Assembly (NCBI GenBank): GCA_040755275.1
Contig: JBFMBE010000007.1
Location: 1-44,251, forward strand
Direction of reading: 5' to 3'
DNA length: 44,251 nucleotides
From: Desulfatirhabdium sp040755275
GTDB taxonomy: Bacteria; Desulfobacterota; Desulfobacteria; Desulfobacterales; Desulfatirhabdiaceae
In this document: piece after piece, positions 23,073 to 31,252 of the stretch
How the letters are laid out: every line of letters begins with the position of its first letter
Position numbering within the stretch: position 1 is the stretch's first letter
Program-made: the position numbers and the translations under genes
The notes under the pieces: generated by a model
What the model saw: only the letters and a program-made list of their open reading frames with translations
Told to the model about the DNA's origin: nothing
Database searches by the model: none

Positions 23073-25029
23073 AGTCCTGTCCGATCTGATGCATTCGGTA
23101 GTACACTCCTTGTCTTGCGATCAAGGTATCGTGGTTTCCCTCCTCGATGATCCGGCCTGCGCCCATCACCAGGATGTGATCGGCCGTACGGGCGGTGGCG
23201 AGGCGATGGGCGATCACGATGGCGGTCCGATCCTTCAGCAGGTTTTCGATGGCCGTTTGGATCCGCCTTTCGGTGTGAGCGTCCACATAGGACGTTGCCT
23301 CGTCGAGGATGATGAGATCGGCGTTTCGGGCGAAGGCCCGGGCAATCGACAGAAGCTGCCGCTCGCCGCTCGAAATCGAAAGCCCTCCTTCGGAAAGAAC
23401 CGTATCGAGTCCATGGGGCAGGTTTTCGGCCAGGGCTCGGCATTGGGCTGCGTCGAGGATTTCCCACAGGCGTTCGTCCGGAATCGGTTCGATACCATGC
23501 AGAAGATTTTTCCGCAAGGACTCCGAGAAGAGAAAGGGATCCTGGCTGACGAGTGCGATACGTCTTCGAACGGAATGCAGTGACCACTCCTGAAGGGGTC
23601 TGCCATTGATGCGGATGGTTCCCGCATGGGGTTCATAGAGGCGGACCAGCAGATGGATCAGGGTCGTCTTTCCGGAGCCTGTCGCACCTACTACGGCCAG
23701 TACCCGACCCTTCGGGAGGCTGAAGGATACGTCCCTGAGCACCCATTCATCTCCCTGATAGGCAAACGAGACCCGATCGAATTCGATTCGCTCGACCGGT
23801 GCATCCAACCGAACGCCTTCGGTCTCGATCCGCCCTTCCCGGTTGTCCAGAATCTGGAACAGACGCTCTGCAGACGACATGGCGTTCTGAAGGATGTTGT
23901 ATTTTTCGGCGATGTCTCGGATAGGCCGAAAGAACATCTTGATATAAGAAATGAAGGCGACGAGTTCTCCGATGCTGATCCAACCGGAGAGGACATCCCG
24001 CCCCCCCGAAAACACGATGAGTGCGGTCGCCGTCATCCCGAGCACCTCGATGGCCGGCATGAAGAGGGCGAAGACGTGCAGCTGCTGCATTCCGGCTTCG
24101 TAGTATTCGTGGTTGATGTGTGCAAAACGTTTGTACTGAGCCGCCTCGCTGCGGAACAACTGAATGACCCGGATGCCGGAAACGGTTTCCGAAAACCGCG
24201 AATTGATCTCGGCCGTCTTGACCCGAAGGGTTCGGAAGGCATCCCGGGCCCGTCGGCTGAATCGAACGGCGATATAAACGACGAGCGGCAGAACGGTAAA
24301 GGAAATCAGGGCGAGTTTCCACTGGATGACGAGGAGCATGACGGCGATTCCGCTCAGCAGGAACACGTCCTTGAAAACGAAGACAACCACGGAGGTGAAC
24401 AGCTCGTCCATGTTCTGGATGTCGCTGGTGACCCGCGTGACCAGCCTTCCAACGGGGTTTCGGTTGAAAAACGCCATCCCAAGCGACATCAAATGATCCA
24501 TCAGCGTCATCCGCAGATCGTGCATGATCCGCTGGGCGGCCACTTCCATCGTGAACTGCTGCAGGAAGTTGAACAGAAAATCGAGGAGGATGAGCCCCAG
24601 AAACAGCAGGCTCATCCAGGCGACCCCGGAAAGGTCCGTGGCGCGCAGCACCCGGGTCTCCTCCGGGGAAAGTTCCCCGAGCCGATCGAAGGCCACACAG
24701 GCCCGATCGCCCTGCGAAACCCAGATGTCCGGATGTCGCCTCAGGATATCGGCCACATCGGCTTTGGACGGATCGACCGCCAGCCTGCGAACGCCATCGG
24801 AAAGGCCGGTGCAGGCTCCGGAATGTTTTGGAACGATATAGCGGTCGATGGTTTCCTTGGTGATATAGGGCAGGGCCAGGTCTAGAACCGTCAGGACGAT
24901 CGACAGCACGATGGCCCCAGCCAGCAAGTGTTTCCAGGGATTCAGAAAGGGAAGGAGCCTTCGCAGCAGCTGGATATCCGCTATTCGGCCGAGGCTGCCT
25001 TCTTCGACGTGGCCGAAATCACCGTGCAT
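23071..25029 (-). CDS. ABC exporter half-transporter, subunit with consensus ATPase residues
   Basis: A 652-aa fused membrane/ATPase half-transporter. It has six predicted membrane helices in residues about 35-330. A loop of about 75 residues between helices 1 and 2 (around 65-140) is larger than usual and should face the periplasm. The nucleotide-binding domain has Walker A GATGSGKTT, Q-loop VSQDPF, signature ISSGERQ (not LSGGQ), Walker B LIILDEATS with catalytic Glu, and H-loop IAHRL. The start at 25029 overlaps the previous transporter gene by 11 bases, so the two are almost certainly a heterodimer. The substrate is unknown; multidrug or lipid export is typical of the family. Confidence 0.93.
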   Translation of the reverse strand: MHGDFGHVEEGSLGRIADIQLLRRLLPFLNPWKHLLAGAIVLSIVLTVLDLALPYITKETIDRYIVPKHSGACTGLSDGVRRLAVDPSKADVADILRRHPDIWVSQGDRACVAFDRLGELSPEETRVLRATDLSGVAWMSLLFLGLILLDFLFNFLQQFTMEVAAQRIMHDLRMTLMDHLMSLGMAFFNRNPVGRLVTRVTSDIQNMDELFTSVVVFVFKDVFLLSGIAVMLLVIQWKLALISFTVLPLVVYIAVRFSRRARDAFRTLRVKTAEINSRFSETVSGIRVIQLFRSEAAQYKRFAHINHEYYEAGMQQLHVFALFMPAIEVLGMTATALIVFSGGRDVLSGWISIGELVAFISYIKMFFRPIRDIAEKYNILQNAMSSAERLFQILDNREGRIETEGVRLDAPVERIEFDRVSFAYQGDEWVLRDVSFSLPKGRVLAVVGATGSGKTTLIHLLVRLYEPHAGTIRINGRPLQEWSLHSVRRRIALVSQDPFLFSESLRKNLLHGIEPIPDERLWEILDAAQCRALAENLPHGLDTVLSEGGLSISSGERQLLSIARAFARNADLIILDEATSYVDAHTERRIQTAIENLLKDRTAIVIAHRLATARTADHILVMGAGRIIEEGNHDTLIARQGVYYRMHQIGQD

Positions 25030-26776
25030 GGCAGCACTCCTCGATTTCCTGAAGCCGGTAGACGGAAGCGTAGTATCCGTTGGCAGCCATCAGGGATTCA
25101 TGGGTTCCGGATTCGACGATCCGACCCCGGTCCAGAACGACGATGCGATCTGCGGGGCGCAGGGCGCTCATGCGGTGGGATACCAGAATCACCGTGGTTG
25201 CGCCGGCCCGGCTCCGGATCTGCTGGAGAATGGCCTGCCCGATTTCCACATCCACCTGGCTGACCGGATCGTCGAGGATCAGAAGCTTCGGCGCTCCGAT
25301 GAAGCAGCGGGCGAGCGCCACCCGTTGCTTCTGTCCGCCCGAGAGCATTACCCCCTTTTCCCCGACGACGGTGTCCAGTCCGTCGGGAAAGGCGCGTACG
25401 GTCGCCTCGAGTCCGGCCATCCGGATGGCTTCCCAGACCGCATCGTCGTCGATGCCGTCTCTGGCCATCACCACGTTTTCCCGGATGGTTCCGGCAAACA
25501 GAAAGGGCTCCTGCGGGAGAAAGGCGATGGCGGAGCGAAGCGCCTCGAGCCGATAGAAGCGGTTGGGGATGCCGTCGATCCGGATGTCGCCCGATGTCGG
25601 GTCGTAGAGCCTCGGGATGAGGGAAATCAAGGTCGTCTTTCCGGAGCCTGGGGGACCGGTAATGCCCAAGAAGGAACCGGCTGGGATCTCGAGATCGATG
25701 TCGCTCAGCACCGGTTTTCCGGAGGATGCCTCGGATGCCGGATAGGCCATGGTGGTTTGGTGAAAGCCGACATGACCTCGAGTGATGGTGGAAGCAGCCG
25801 GCTCTGCAGGATCGTCGATATCGGGGACGGTGCGCAGAATCCGATCGATGCGGTCCAGAGAGGCTTTGCCGCGCTGGATGAGGTTCGTCACCCAGCCCAT
25901 GGCCATCATGGGCCAGGTCAGCAGGCCCAGATAGCTGATGAAGGCCACGAAATCTCCCGGTGTGATCCGCTGGAAAATGGTGTTCCGGCCGCCGACATAC
26001 AGGATCAGCACCAGGCTGACGTTGGAGAAGAAAACCATCATGGGAAACAGGGAGCCGGTGACTCGCACGAGGGCGATGTTTTCCTGGATGTATTTCCGGC
26101 TGTGCGAGGCGAGTCGCTCCATTTCGAAGGCGTGGGTGTGGTGGCTCTTGACGAGACGAATGGCCGTGAACACTTCCCGGACGGCTTCAGTCAGCTCCGA
26201 AAACGCCGCCTGTACCCGTTGGTAGCGTGCGTGCATCCTGCGGCTGAAGAAGCGGGTACCGAAGACGATGAGCGGCATGGGCAGAATCACCCAGAGGGTG
26301 AGCTGGACGTGGATGTAGAGCATGAAGCCGATGGCGGCAAACCCCATCACGACGGCATCGGTCAGGGCGACCACCCCCATGCCGACGGCCATGCGGATAT
26401 GGGTGATGTCGTTGGTGGCGTGGGCCATGATGTCGCCGGTCTTCATCCGGTCGAAATAGGCGGCCGAAAGCGTCTGGACATGGCTGAAGAGGCGGTTTCG
26501 AAGCGATTCTTCAACCTCTCGGGACATGCCGATGAGGCATCTTCGCCAGACATACCGCAGTGCCCCCATCACGAGGGCTATTGCAACGATCCACAGACCG
26601 TACAGGGCCAGCTGGGCCGAGGTGATGTCGAGGGTGGTCAGTCCGTCGATGGCATGTTTGACGATGCGGGGGACGACCAATTGAAGCATGTCCACGACGA
26701 TCAGGCAGAAGACACCGGTGGCGATGTACCATCGGTTCTTGGAAAATGTGGGACGAATCCAGTCGAAGACGCTCAT
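25019..26776 (-). CDS. ABC exporter half-transporter, subunit with degenerate Walker B
   Basis: A 585-aa half-transporter with six membrane helices (residues about 15-305) and a nucleotide-binding domain: Walker A GPPGSGKTT, Q-loop FLPQEPF, canonical signature LSGGQKQR, H-loop VSHRM. Its Walker B reads LLILDDP, with Asp in place of the catalytic Glu. Paired with the ISSGE signature of the partner, this gives one degenerate and one consensus ATP site, as in heterodimeric exporters such as BmrCD and TM287/288. The ATG at 26776 overlaps the stop of the Cys-rich protein by ATGA; a longer frame to 26902 is rejected because it lies inside that gene. Confidence 0.93.
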   Translation of the reverse strand: MSVFDWIRPTFSKNRWYIATGVFCLIVVDMLQLVVPRIVKHAIDGLTTLDITSAQLALYGLWIVAIALVMGALRYVWRRCLIGMSREVEESLRNRLFSHVQTLSAAYFDRMKTGDIMAHATNDITHIRMAVGMGVVALTDAVVMGFAAIGFMLYIHVQLTLWVILPMPLIVFGTRFFSRRMHARYQRVQAAFSELTEAVREVFTAIRLVKSHHTHAFEMERLASHSRKYIQENIALVRVTGSLFPMMVFFSNVSLVLILYVGGRNTIFQRITPGDFVAFISYLGLLTWPMMAMGWVTNLIQRGKASLDRIDRILRTVPDIDDPAEPAASTITRGHVGFHQTTMAYPASEASSGKPVLSDIDLEIPAGSFLGITGPPGSGKTTLISLIPRLYDPTSGDIRIDGIPNRFYRLEALRSAIAFLPQEPFLFAGTIRENVVMARDGIDDDAVWEAIRMAGLEATVRAFPDGLDTVVGEKGVMLSGGQKQRVALARCFIGAPKLLILDDPVSQVDVEIGQAILQQIRSRAGATTVILVSHRMSALRPADRIVVLDRGRIVESGTHESLMAANGYYASVYRLQEIEECCHAR

Positions 26777-27561
26777 GGTTTGGAAGTGAGGGCCCTCCAT
26801 CGATAGACGGCATCCGCCATCTGGACAGCCGTGCCGAAGGTGCTGCCGATCTCCCGGAAGCGATCGATCCAGCGGATGTCGGATTCGGGGGACTTCATCC
26901 ATGCCTCGAGCGTTCGGCTCGAAGCGATCGGTTGCTCGGGGGCATCGTTGAAAAAATAGTGAATTCTGTCTCGAACCGGATTCCTCCGATAGGGCCAGTC
27001 CACGACGAGGGCGGCGGCCTTCCGGACGATGTCGATCCGATCGGTTGCTGCCAGCGGTATGTCTCGGGTTTCCGAAAACAGCCGTTCTTCGAGAAAGGCG
27101 AGCAGATGCCGTCGCGTGATGATCATTCCATAAGCATACCAGTCATCGATCGCCGTCTGCAACAGATCGTGCATCCGATTCGACACGCTTTCGTGGGAGG
27201 GGCAGTAATAGGTGCGGCAGGCAAAGCCGCCGTAGTGGCAGAGATCCCGCCAGTCGATGCCGGCGTTTGCAGGGACCTGCGGATGAAGCAGGCAGCCGGG
27301 CTTGCGATGCGCCTCGTCGATGAAGCCGATGTACGGGCAGTGATGGAAGTGGGGAAGGGGCGGCGGGGCGGTATGGAAGGACCGCTCGATCTCCCGGCTG
27401 CCGAAGTCCTCGATGGCTTCGGGACATCGGAGGATCCCAGCGAAGCGTGCGGTTCGATCGGCAAGAAGCTTCTGCAAGTCGGTCCGGCTGTTGTCCGCTG
27501 CGTTGTACAGGCCGCAGCACGCGGCGCAGGCGCTTTTCGGGGTTTGGCAAAGAGGGATCAT
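26773..27561 (-). CDS. Cysteine-rich protein of unknown function, possible metal or Fe-S binder
   Basis: A 262-aa soluble protein with many cysteines in its first half: CQTPKSACAACCGLYN (Cys5, 12, 15, 16), HHCPYIGF, PGCLLHP and LCHYGGFACRTYYCPSH. The pattern suggests a zinc or Fe-S centre, but I cannot name the family. The second half is helical and Trp/Arg-rich. It is tightly coupled on both sides: its ATG overlaps the helicase stop (ATGA) and its stop overlaps the ABC transporter start (ATGA). That placement between a DNA-repair-type helicase and an exporter is unusual. Confidence 0.78.
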   Translation of the reverse strand: MIPLCQTPKSACAACCGLYNAADNSRTDLQKLLADRTARFAGILRCPEAIEDFGSREIERSFHTAPPPLPHFHHCPYIGFIDEAHRKPGCLLHPQVPANAGIDWRDLCHYGGFACRTYYCPSHESVSNRMHDLLQTAIDDWYAYGMIITRRHLLAFLEERLFSETRDIPLAATDRIDIVRKAAALVVDWPYRRNPVRDRIHYFFNDAPEQPIASSRTLEAWMKSPESDIRWIDRFREIGSTFGTAVQMADAVYRWRALTSKP

Positions 27562-30500
27562 GGGTGGGTTCCGGGGCGGGGTGTCTTCCAATCGACGGGA
27601 ATGCGGACGGTCTTTTTGGCCTTGTTCTCGAACAGAAGGTAGTTATTCCGCAGCCCGAAGATGAAGAGGTCCCGTGTGATGGCCACATCCATCGTGCAGT
27701 ATTCGACGATCTCCCGGATCTTTCCTTCCTTCCACCAGCGCAGGGCCTGCAGACCGTCTCCGGTCTTGGTCTTGCCCAGGGTGACCCGGGCGAGATGATC
27801 GAGCGACAGGCGATATCCGAGAAACCCGTGCACGGTTTCGAGGATGTCGAGGGTGGGCACCTGGTGGAAATCGAACGGACGATAGCCTCGCAGTACCTGG
27901 TAGTCGAAGCGCTTGATGTTGAACCCGACGATGAGATCGAAATCGACCAGGTGATCGATCAGGGCTTGGATGCGGTCTTCCAGGTAGGCTTCGAAATCGT
28001 TCGAGGCCGAGTCATACAGAACTGCACAGCTGACCTTCATGCGCTCCGGCCGGTTCCATCCTCCCACCTCGTCTGCGGACAACTGGGTTTCGATGTCGAG
28101 AACACCGTATCGAAAATCGATTGCGATCGGTTCCGGATCGGGCTGTGTCGATGGATCGGCTTTTCGTTCTCTCTTTCGAGGGTTCTCGGAACCGACTGCC
28201 GTTCCACCTTCCGACGTCTTCTCCGAAAGGGCATCGGCGATCGGCCGTGGGGATGGCTCGGATGCGGGCGGCTTCTCCAGAGCGGGTTGCTGAGGAAGCG
28301 GATTGCCCTTTTTGCGAAGGATGAGCTTTCGGGACGGTGAGCTCAGCAGCTTCTTGACGATGAACAGGGCCGAAGCCTTGTCGATCGGACGGTTGCCGGA
28401 TCCGCATTTGGGCGAATGCACGCAGGAAGGGCATCCGTTTTCGCAAGGGCAGGATTCGATCTGTTTGCGGACGTACCCGATGAGCTCCTCGATCCGGTCG
28501 AAGGCCTGGGTCGTGAGACCGGCACCGCCCGGAACGGCGTCGTAAATGAAAACGGCCGCCTTGCCCACATGGGGGTGATGGGTTGTGGAGATACCGCCCA
28601 GATCGTTTCGGTCCGTCATGACGAGCAGCGGAAACAAGCCGATGGCTGCATGTTCGACGGCGTGGATGCCGCCCATGAAGTGCAGAAATTGCTTTTCTGC
28701 GGCCTGCTGGATGTCTTCGGGGATCACGAACCACAGCCCCTCGGTTTCAAAGGTCAGGGGCGGCAACTCCAGCGCAAGCACCTCGATGCGGCGGTGAGGG
28801 GAATGCCGCCACTTCTCGTATCCGATGACCTGATCCGTGACCCGGAGCCTTCCCCGGAACGCCTGGATTCCCTTTCGGGTCGTTTCCGCTTCCACACAGA
28901 GGATTTCCGTTTCCTTGTGGGTGTGGGGCCGGGTGTAGTAGCCGACGTCCCGTTCCGTGACCCAGATGTCGCGGTTTTCCGAATCGAGTCGTTCCACGAC
29001 ATGGGTCTTTCCCCGATGCACATAGACGGCTCCGGGATGCGCCTCTCGGTAGACCCGGAATCCGTCGATCGTTCCGACGATGCGGCGTTCGTTTCGGATG
29101 ACCCAATTGATGCCGGTTCCCCGAAGATCGATGTCTCGATGCGGGTTGCGGGTCGCGGTGATCCAAGATCGGCCGTCGCCGCTTTTGAGAAGCCTGCCGT
29201 CCGCCTCGAGGGTTCGAATGGCCGACTGAATGGCCGGAGGCTTCCAGAGGGGTTCGTCGATGCGAAGATCGAGCTCCGCAGCGGCACAGACCAGATGCTT
29301 TTCGAGGATCACGGCGTTCAGGGGATTGACAACCGCCGCTTCGGGGCGTCTTTCGAGGAGGTCTTGGGGATTCCGCAGGAAATATTGGTCGAGGGCGTTG
29401 TCTCCGCCGATCAGAACGATGGCGCTGTCCTGTCCGGCTCGCCCCACGCGGCCTGCCCGCTGCCACAGGGATACGACGGTTCCGGGGTAGCCAACCAGAA
29501 TGCACAGATCGAGATAGCCAATGTCGATGCCGAGTTCCAGAGCGCTTGTGGAAACGACGGCCAACAGCTCCCCGGAGCAGAGCTTCGCCTCGATTTCCCG
29601 GCGTTCTTCGGGCAGAAACCCGGCCCGGTAGGCGCTGATCCGATGGCGGAATTTTCCGGAACGCTGGGATGCCCACATGGCGATGCGCTCGGTCATTTCC
29701 CGGGATTGGGCATAGACGATGGTGCGCAGGCCCCGGTGGAGGGCCGCCTTCATCAGGAGGATGGCGGCCTGGGACATCCCCACGGCCGGGTCCAGGAAGA
29801 CGAGATGGCGGTTGCCCTGTCCTGCCCCCGATTCGGTGACTGCCAACATGTCTTTTCCGGTCAGGCGGCTGCAGAAGCGGGCCGGATCGTCGATGGTGGC
29901 CGAGCAGCAGACGAGGGTGGGAGAGGCGCCGTAGTGGGCCGCCACACGGATCAGCCGCCGGATGACCCAGGCCATGTGGCTTCCGAGAATGCCGCGGTAG
30001 GTATGGACCTCGTCGATGACGATGAGCTTGAGGTGCTCGAAGAAGGTCTTCCACAGGTGGTGGTAGGGCAGCAGCGACAAATGGATCATCTCGGGGTTGG
30101 TGAGCAGGATGTTGGGTGGAGTCTCCCGGATCGCCTTGCGCTTGGGCGCTGGGGTGTCGCCGTCGTAGGTCTCTACGCGAGGCTCGAGGCCGACGTCTGC
30201 CGACGTCCACTCCGACAGGACGCGCAGTTGATCGTTGGCCAGGGCCTTCAGCGGGAACACATAGAGGGAAGTCGTTTGGGGGTCTTCGGCCAGGCGATGG
30301 AGAAACGGAAGGTGGTATGTCAGGGTCTTGCCGCTTGCCGTGGGGGTGGCGACCACCACGTGGCGGCCGTCGAGAATGGCGTCTACGGCATCGGCCTGGT
30401 GCTCGTAGAGGGCTGGAATGCCGGAGGTCGCAAGGATATGTCGGATGGGCTCGGCCAGGCGATGGCCGAGCGGCCGGGTTCGGGGAGAGGCCGCCGGCAG

Positions 30501-30584
30501 CATGCGGTCGTAGATGACCTGGCTTCCGAGGGCCTCGGAGCGTTTCAGTGCCTGAATGTATTCGGCGATTCCAGATAGAGGCAT
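27558..30584 (-). CDS. DEAD/H helicase with DUF1998-type Cys cluster fused to an RNase H-like exonuclease (MrfA-MrfB-like)
   Basis: A 1008-aa superfamily 2 helicase. Residues 79-87 are Walker A (ATPTASGKT); motif II is VIDEVHTY, motif III CCSATIDDP and motif VI QRAGRVGRAG. A C-terminal region has four Cys in CPCENGCPSCVHSPKCG, typical of the MrfA/Hrq1 group (DUF1998). About 170 further residues form an RNase H-like exonuclease: LDIETQ (Asp, Glu), DLIVGFNIKRFDY (Asp) and YCTMDV (Asp). In Bacillus subtilis these are separate neighbours, MrfA and MrfB, acting in mitomycin C damage repair. The start at 30584 is chosen because the longer frame to 30818 only reads through a palindromic repeat. Confidence 0.93.
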   Translation of the reverse strand: MPLSGIAEYIQALKRSEALGSQVIYDRMLPAASPRTRPLGHRLAEPIRHILATSGIPALYEHQADAVDAILDGRHVVVATPTASGKTLTYHLPFLHRLAEDPQTTSLYVFPLKALANDQLRVLSEWTSADVGLEPRVETYDGDTPAPKRKAIRETPPNILLTNPEMIHLSLLPYHHLWKTFFEHLKLIVIDEVHTYRGILGSHMAWVIRRLIRVAAHYGASPTLVCCSATIDDPARFCSRLTGKDMLAVTESGAGQGNRHLVFLDPAVGMSQAAILLMKAALHRGLRTIVYAQSREMTERIAMWASQRSGKFRHRISAYRAGFLPEERREIEAKLCSGELLAVVSTSALELGIDIGYLDLCILVGYPGTVVSLWQRAGRVGRAGQDSAIVLIGGDNALDQYFLRNPQDLLERRPEAAVVNPLNAVILEKHLVCAAAELDLRIDEPLWKPPAIQSAIRTLEADGRLLKSGDGRSWITATRNPHRDIDLRGTGINWVIRNERRIVGTIDGFRVYREAHPGAVYVHRGKTHVVERLDSENRDIWVTERDVGYYTRPHTHKETEILCVEAETTRKGIQAFRGRLRVTDQVIGYEKWRHSPHRRIEVLALELPPLTFETEGLWFVIPEDIQQAAEKQFLHFMGGIHAVEHAAIGLFPLLVMTDRNDLGGISTTHHPHVGKAAVFIYDAVPGGAGLTTQAFDRIEELIGYVRKQIESCPCENGCPSCVHSPKCGSGNRPIDKASALFIVKKLLSSPSRKLILRKKGNPLPQQPALEKPPASEPSPRPIADALSEKTSEGGTAVGSENPRKRERKADPSTQPDPEPIAIDFRYGVLDIETQLSADEVGGWNRPERMKVSCAVLYDSASNDFEAYLEDRIQALIDHLVDFDLIVGFNIKRFDYQVLRGYRPFDFHQVPTLDILETVHGFLGYRLSLDHLARVTLGKTKTGDGLQALRWWKEGKIREIVEYCTMDVAITRDLFIFGLRNNYLLFENKAKKTVRIPVDWKTPRPGTHP

Positions 30585-30623
30585 GGTGGGGATAACTTCT
30601 GTTTTCTGACTTTCGGCATCTAT

Positions 30624-30936
30624 GATGACCCCGCAAAAAGTCAGGGAGTTGCTATCGAGTCGCGGGGTGACTGGGGAACCTTTTTCGATGCTGCGAAAAA
30701 ACTCAGCCGCCCGAGCTCGTAGGATCGGACGGATGGCCAAACAGCAAATAGGAGCTGGTTGAATCGCAACGGATTGCTTTTCAATGAAAAGTCGATCGGA
30801 CACGTCCGTCCGATCCAACGATCTCCGGCGGCTTCAAACACGTTTTCGCAGCAATCTCAAAAGGCTTCCCCAGCCACCCCGCTGATGCCCGGCACTCCCG
30901 AAAAGCACGGGAAAAGCGACTTTTTGCGGGCGCATC
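30624..30936 (+). repeat. Long palindromic intergenic element, copy 3
   Basis: A 313-bp palindrome with ends GATGACCCCGCAAAAAGTC and GACTTTTTGCGGGCGCATC and core GGATCGGACGGA/TCCGTCCGATCC. It lies just upstream of the helicase start and opens a false N-terminal extension of 78 codons on that gene. It is six bases from copy 4. Confidence 0.85.
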
Positions 30937-30942
30937 TTCTGT

Positions 30943-31250
30943 GATGGCCCCGCAAAAAGTCCGGCCCTCTCATTTGACCCGCAGGAAGGCGGGTGAATTT
31001 TGCTCAGCAGCGGAAAAACTCAGCAGCCCGAGCTCGTAGGATCGGGCGGATGGCCAAAATGCAAAGAATGGTTTGCTGGTTTTCAACATATTGTTTTTCA
31101 TACAGATATAAATGAATTGCGTCCGCCCGATCCAACGATCTCCGGCTGCTTCAAACAGTTTCCGCTGCTTCGCAAAACACCACCCGCCCTCCTGCTGGAG
31201 GCCCGGCTTTGAAGGAAAATCGGTGGTTAGCGACTTTTTGCGACGCCATC
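30943..31250 (+). repeat. Long palindromic intergenic element, copy 4
   Basis: A 308-bp palindrome with both ends of the CCCGCAGGA(A)GGCGGGTG module. Its core is GGATCGGGCGGA (31039-31050) paired with TCCGCCCGATCC (31122-31133), a compensated A-T to G-C change relative to copies 1-3. It ends two bases before the stop of the hybrid kinase gene and forms a tandem pair with copy 3. Confidence 0.85.
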
Positions 31251-31252
31251 TT

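Noticed and set aside
24911..26806. Plus-strand open frame of 631 codons
   Set aside because: Antisense to the two ABC transporter genes, which carry complete Walker motifs.
28416..30578. Plus-strand open frame of 720 codons
   Set aside because: Antisense shadow of the helicase-exonuclease gene.
30585..30818. 78-codon N-terminal extension of the helicase
   Set aside because: It is translated from palindromic repeat copy 3; the same peptide appears from copy 1 on the other strand.
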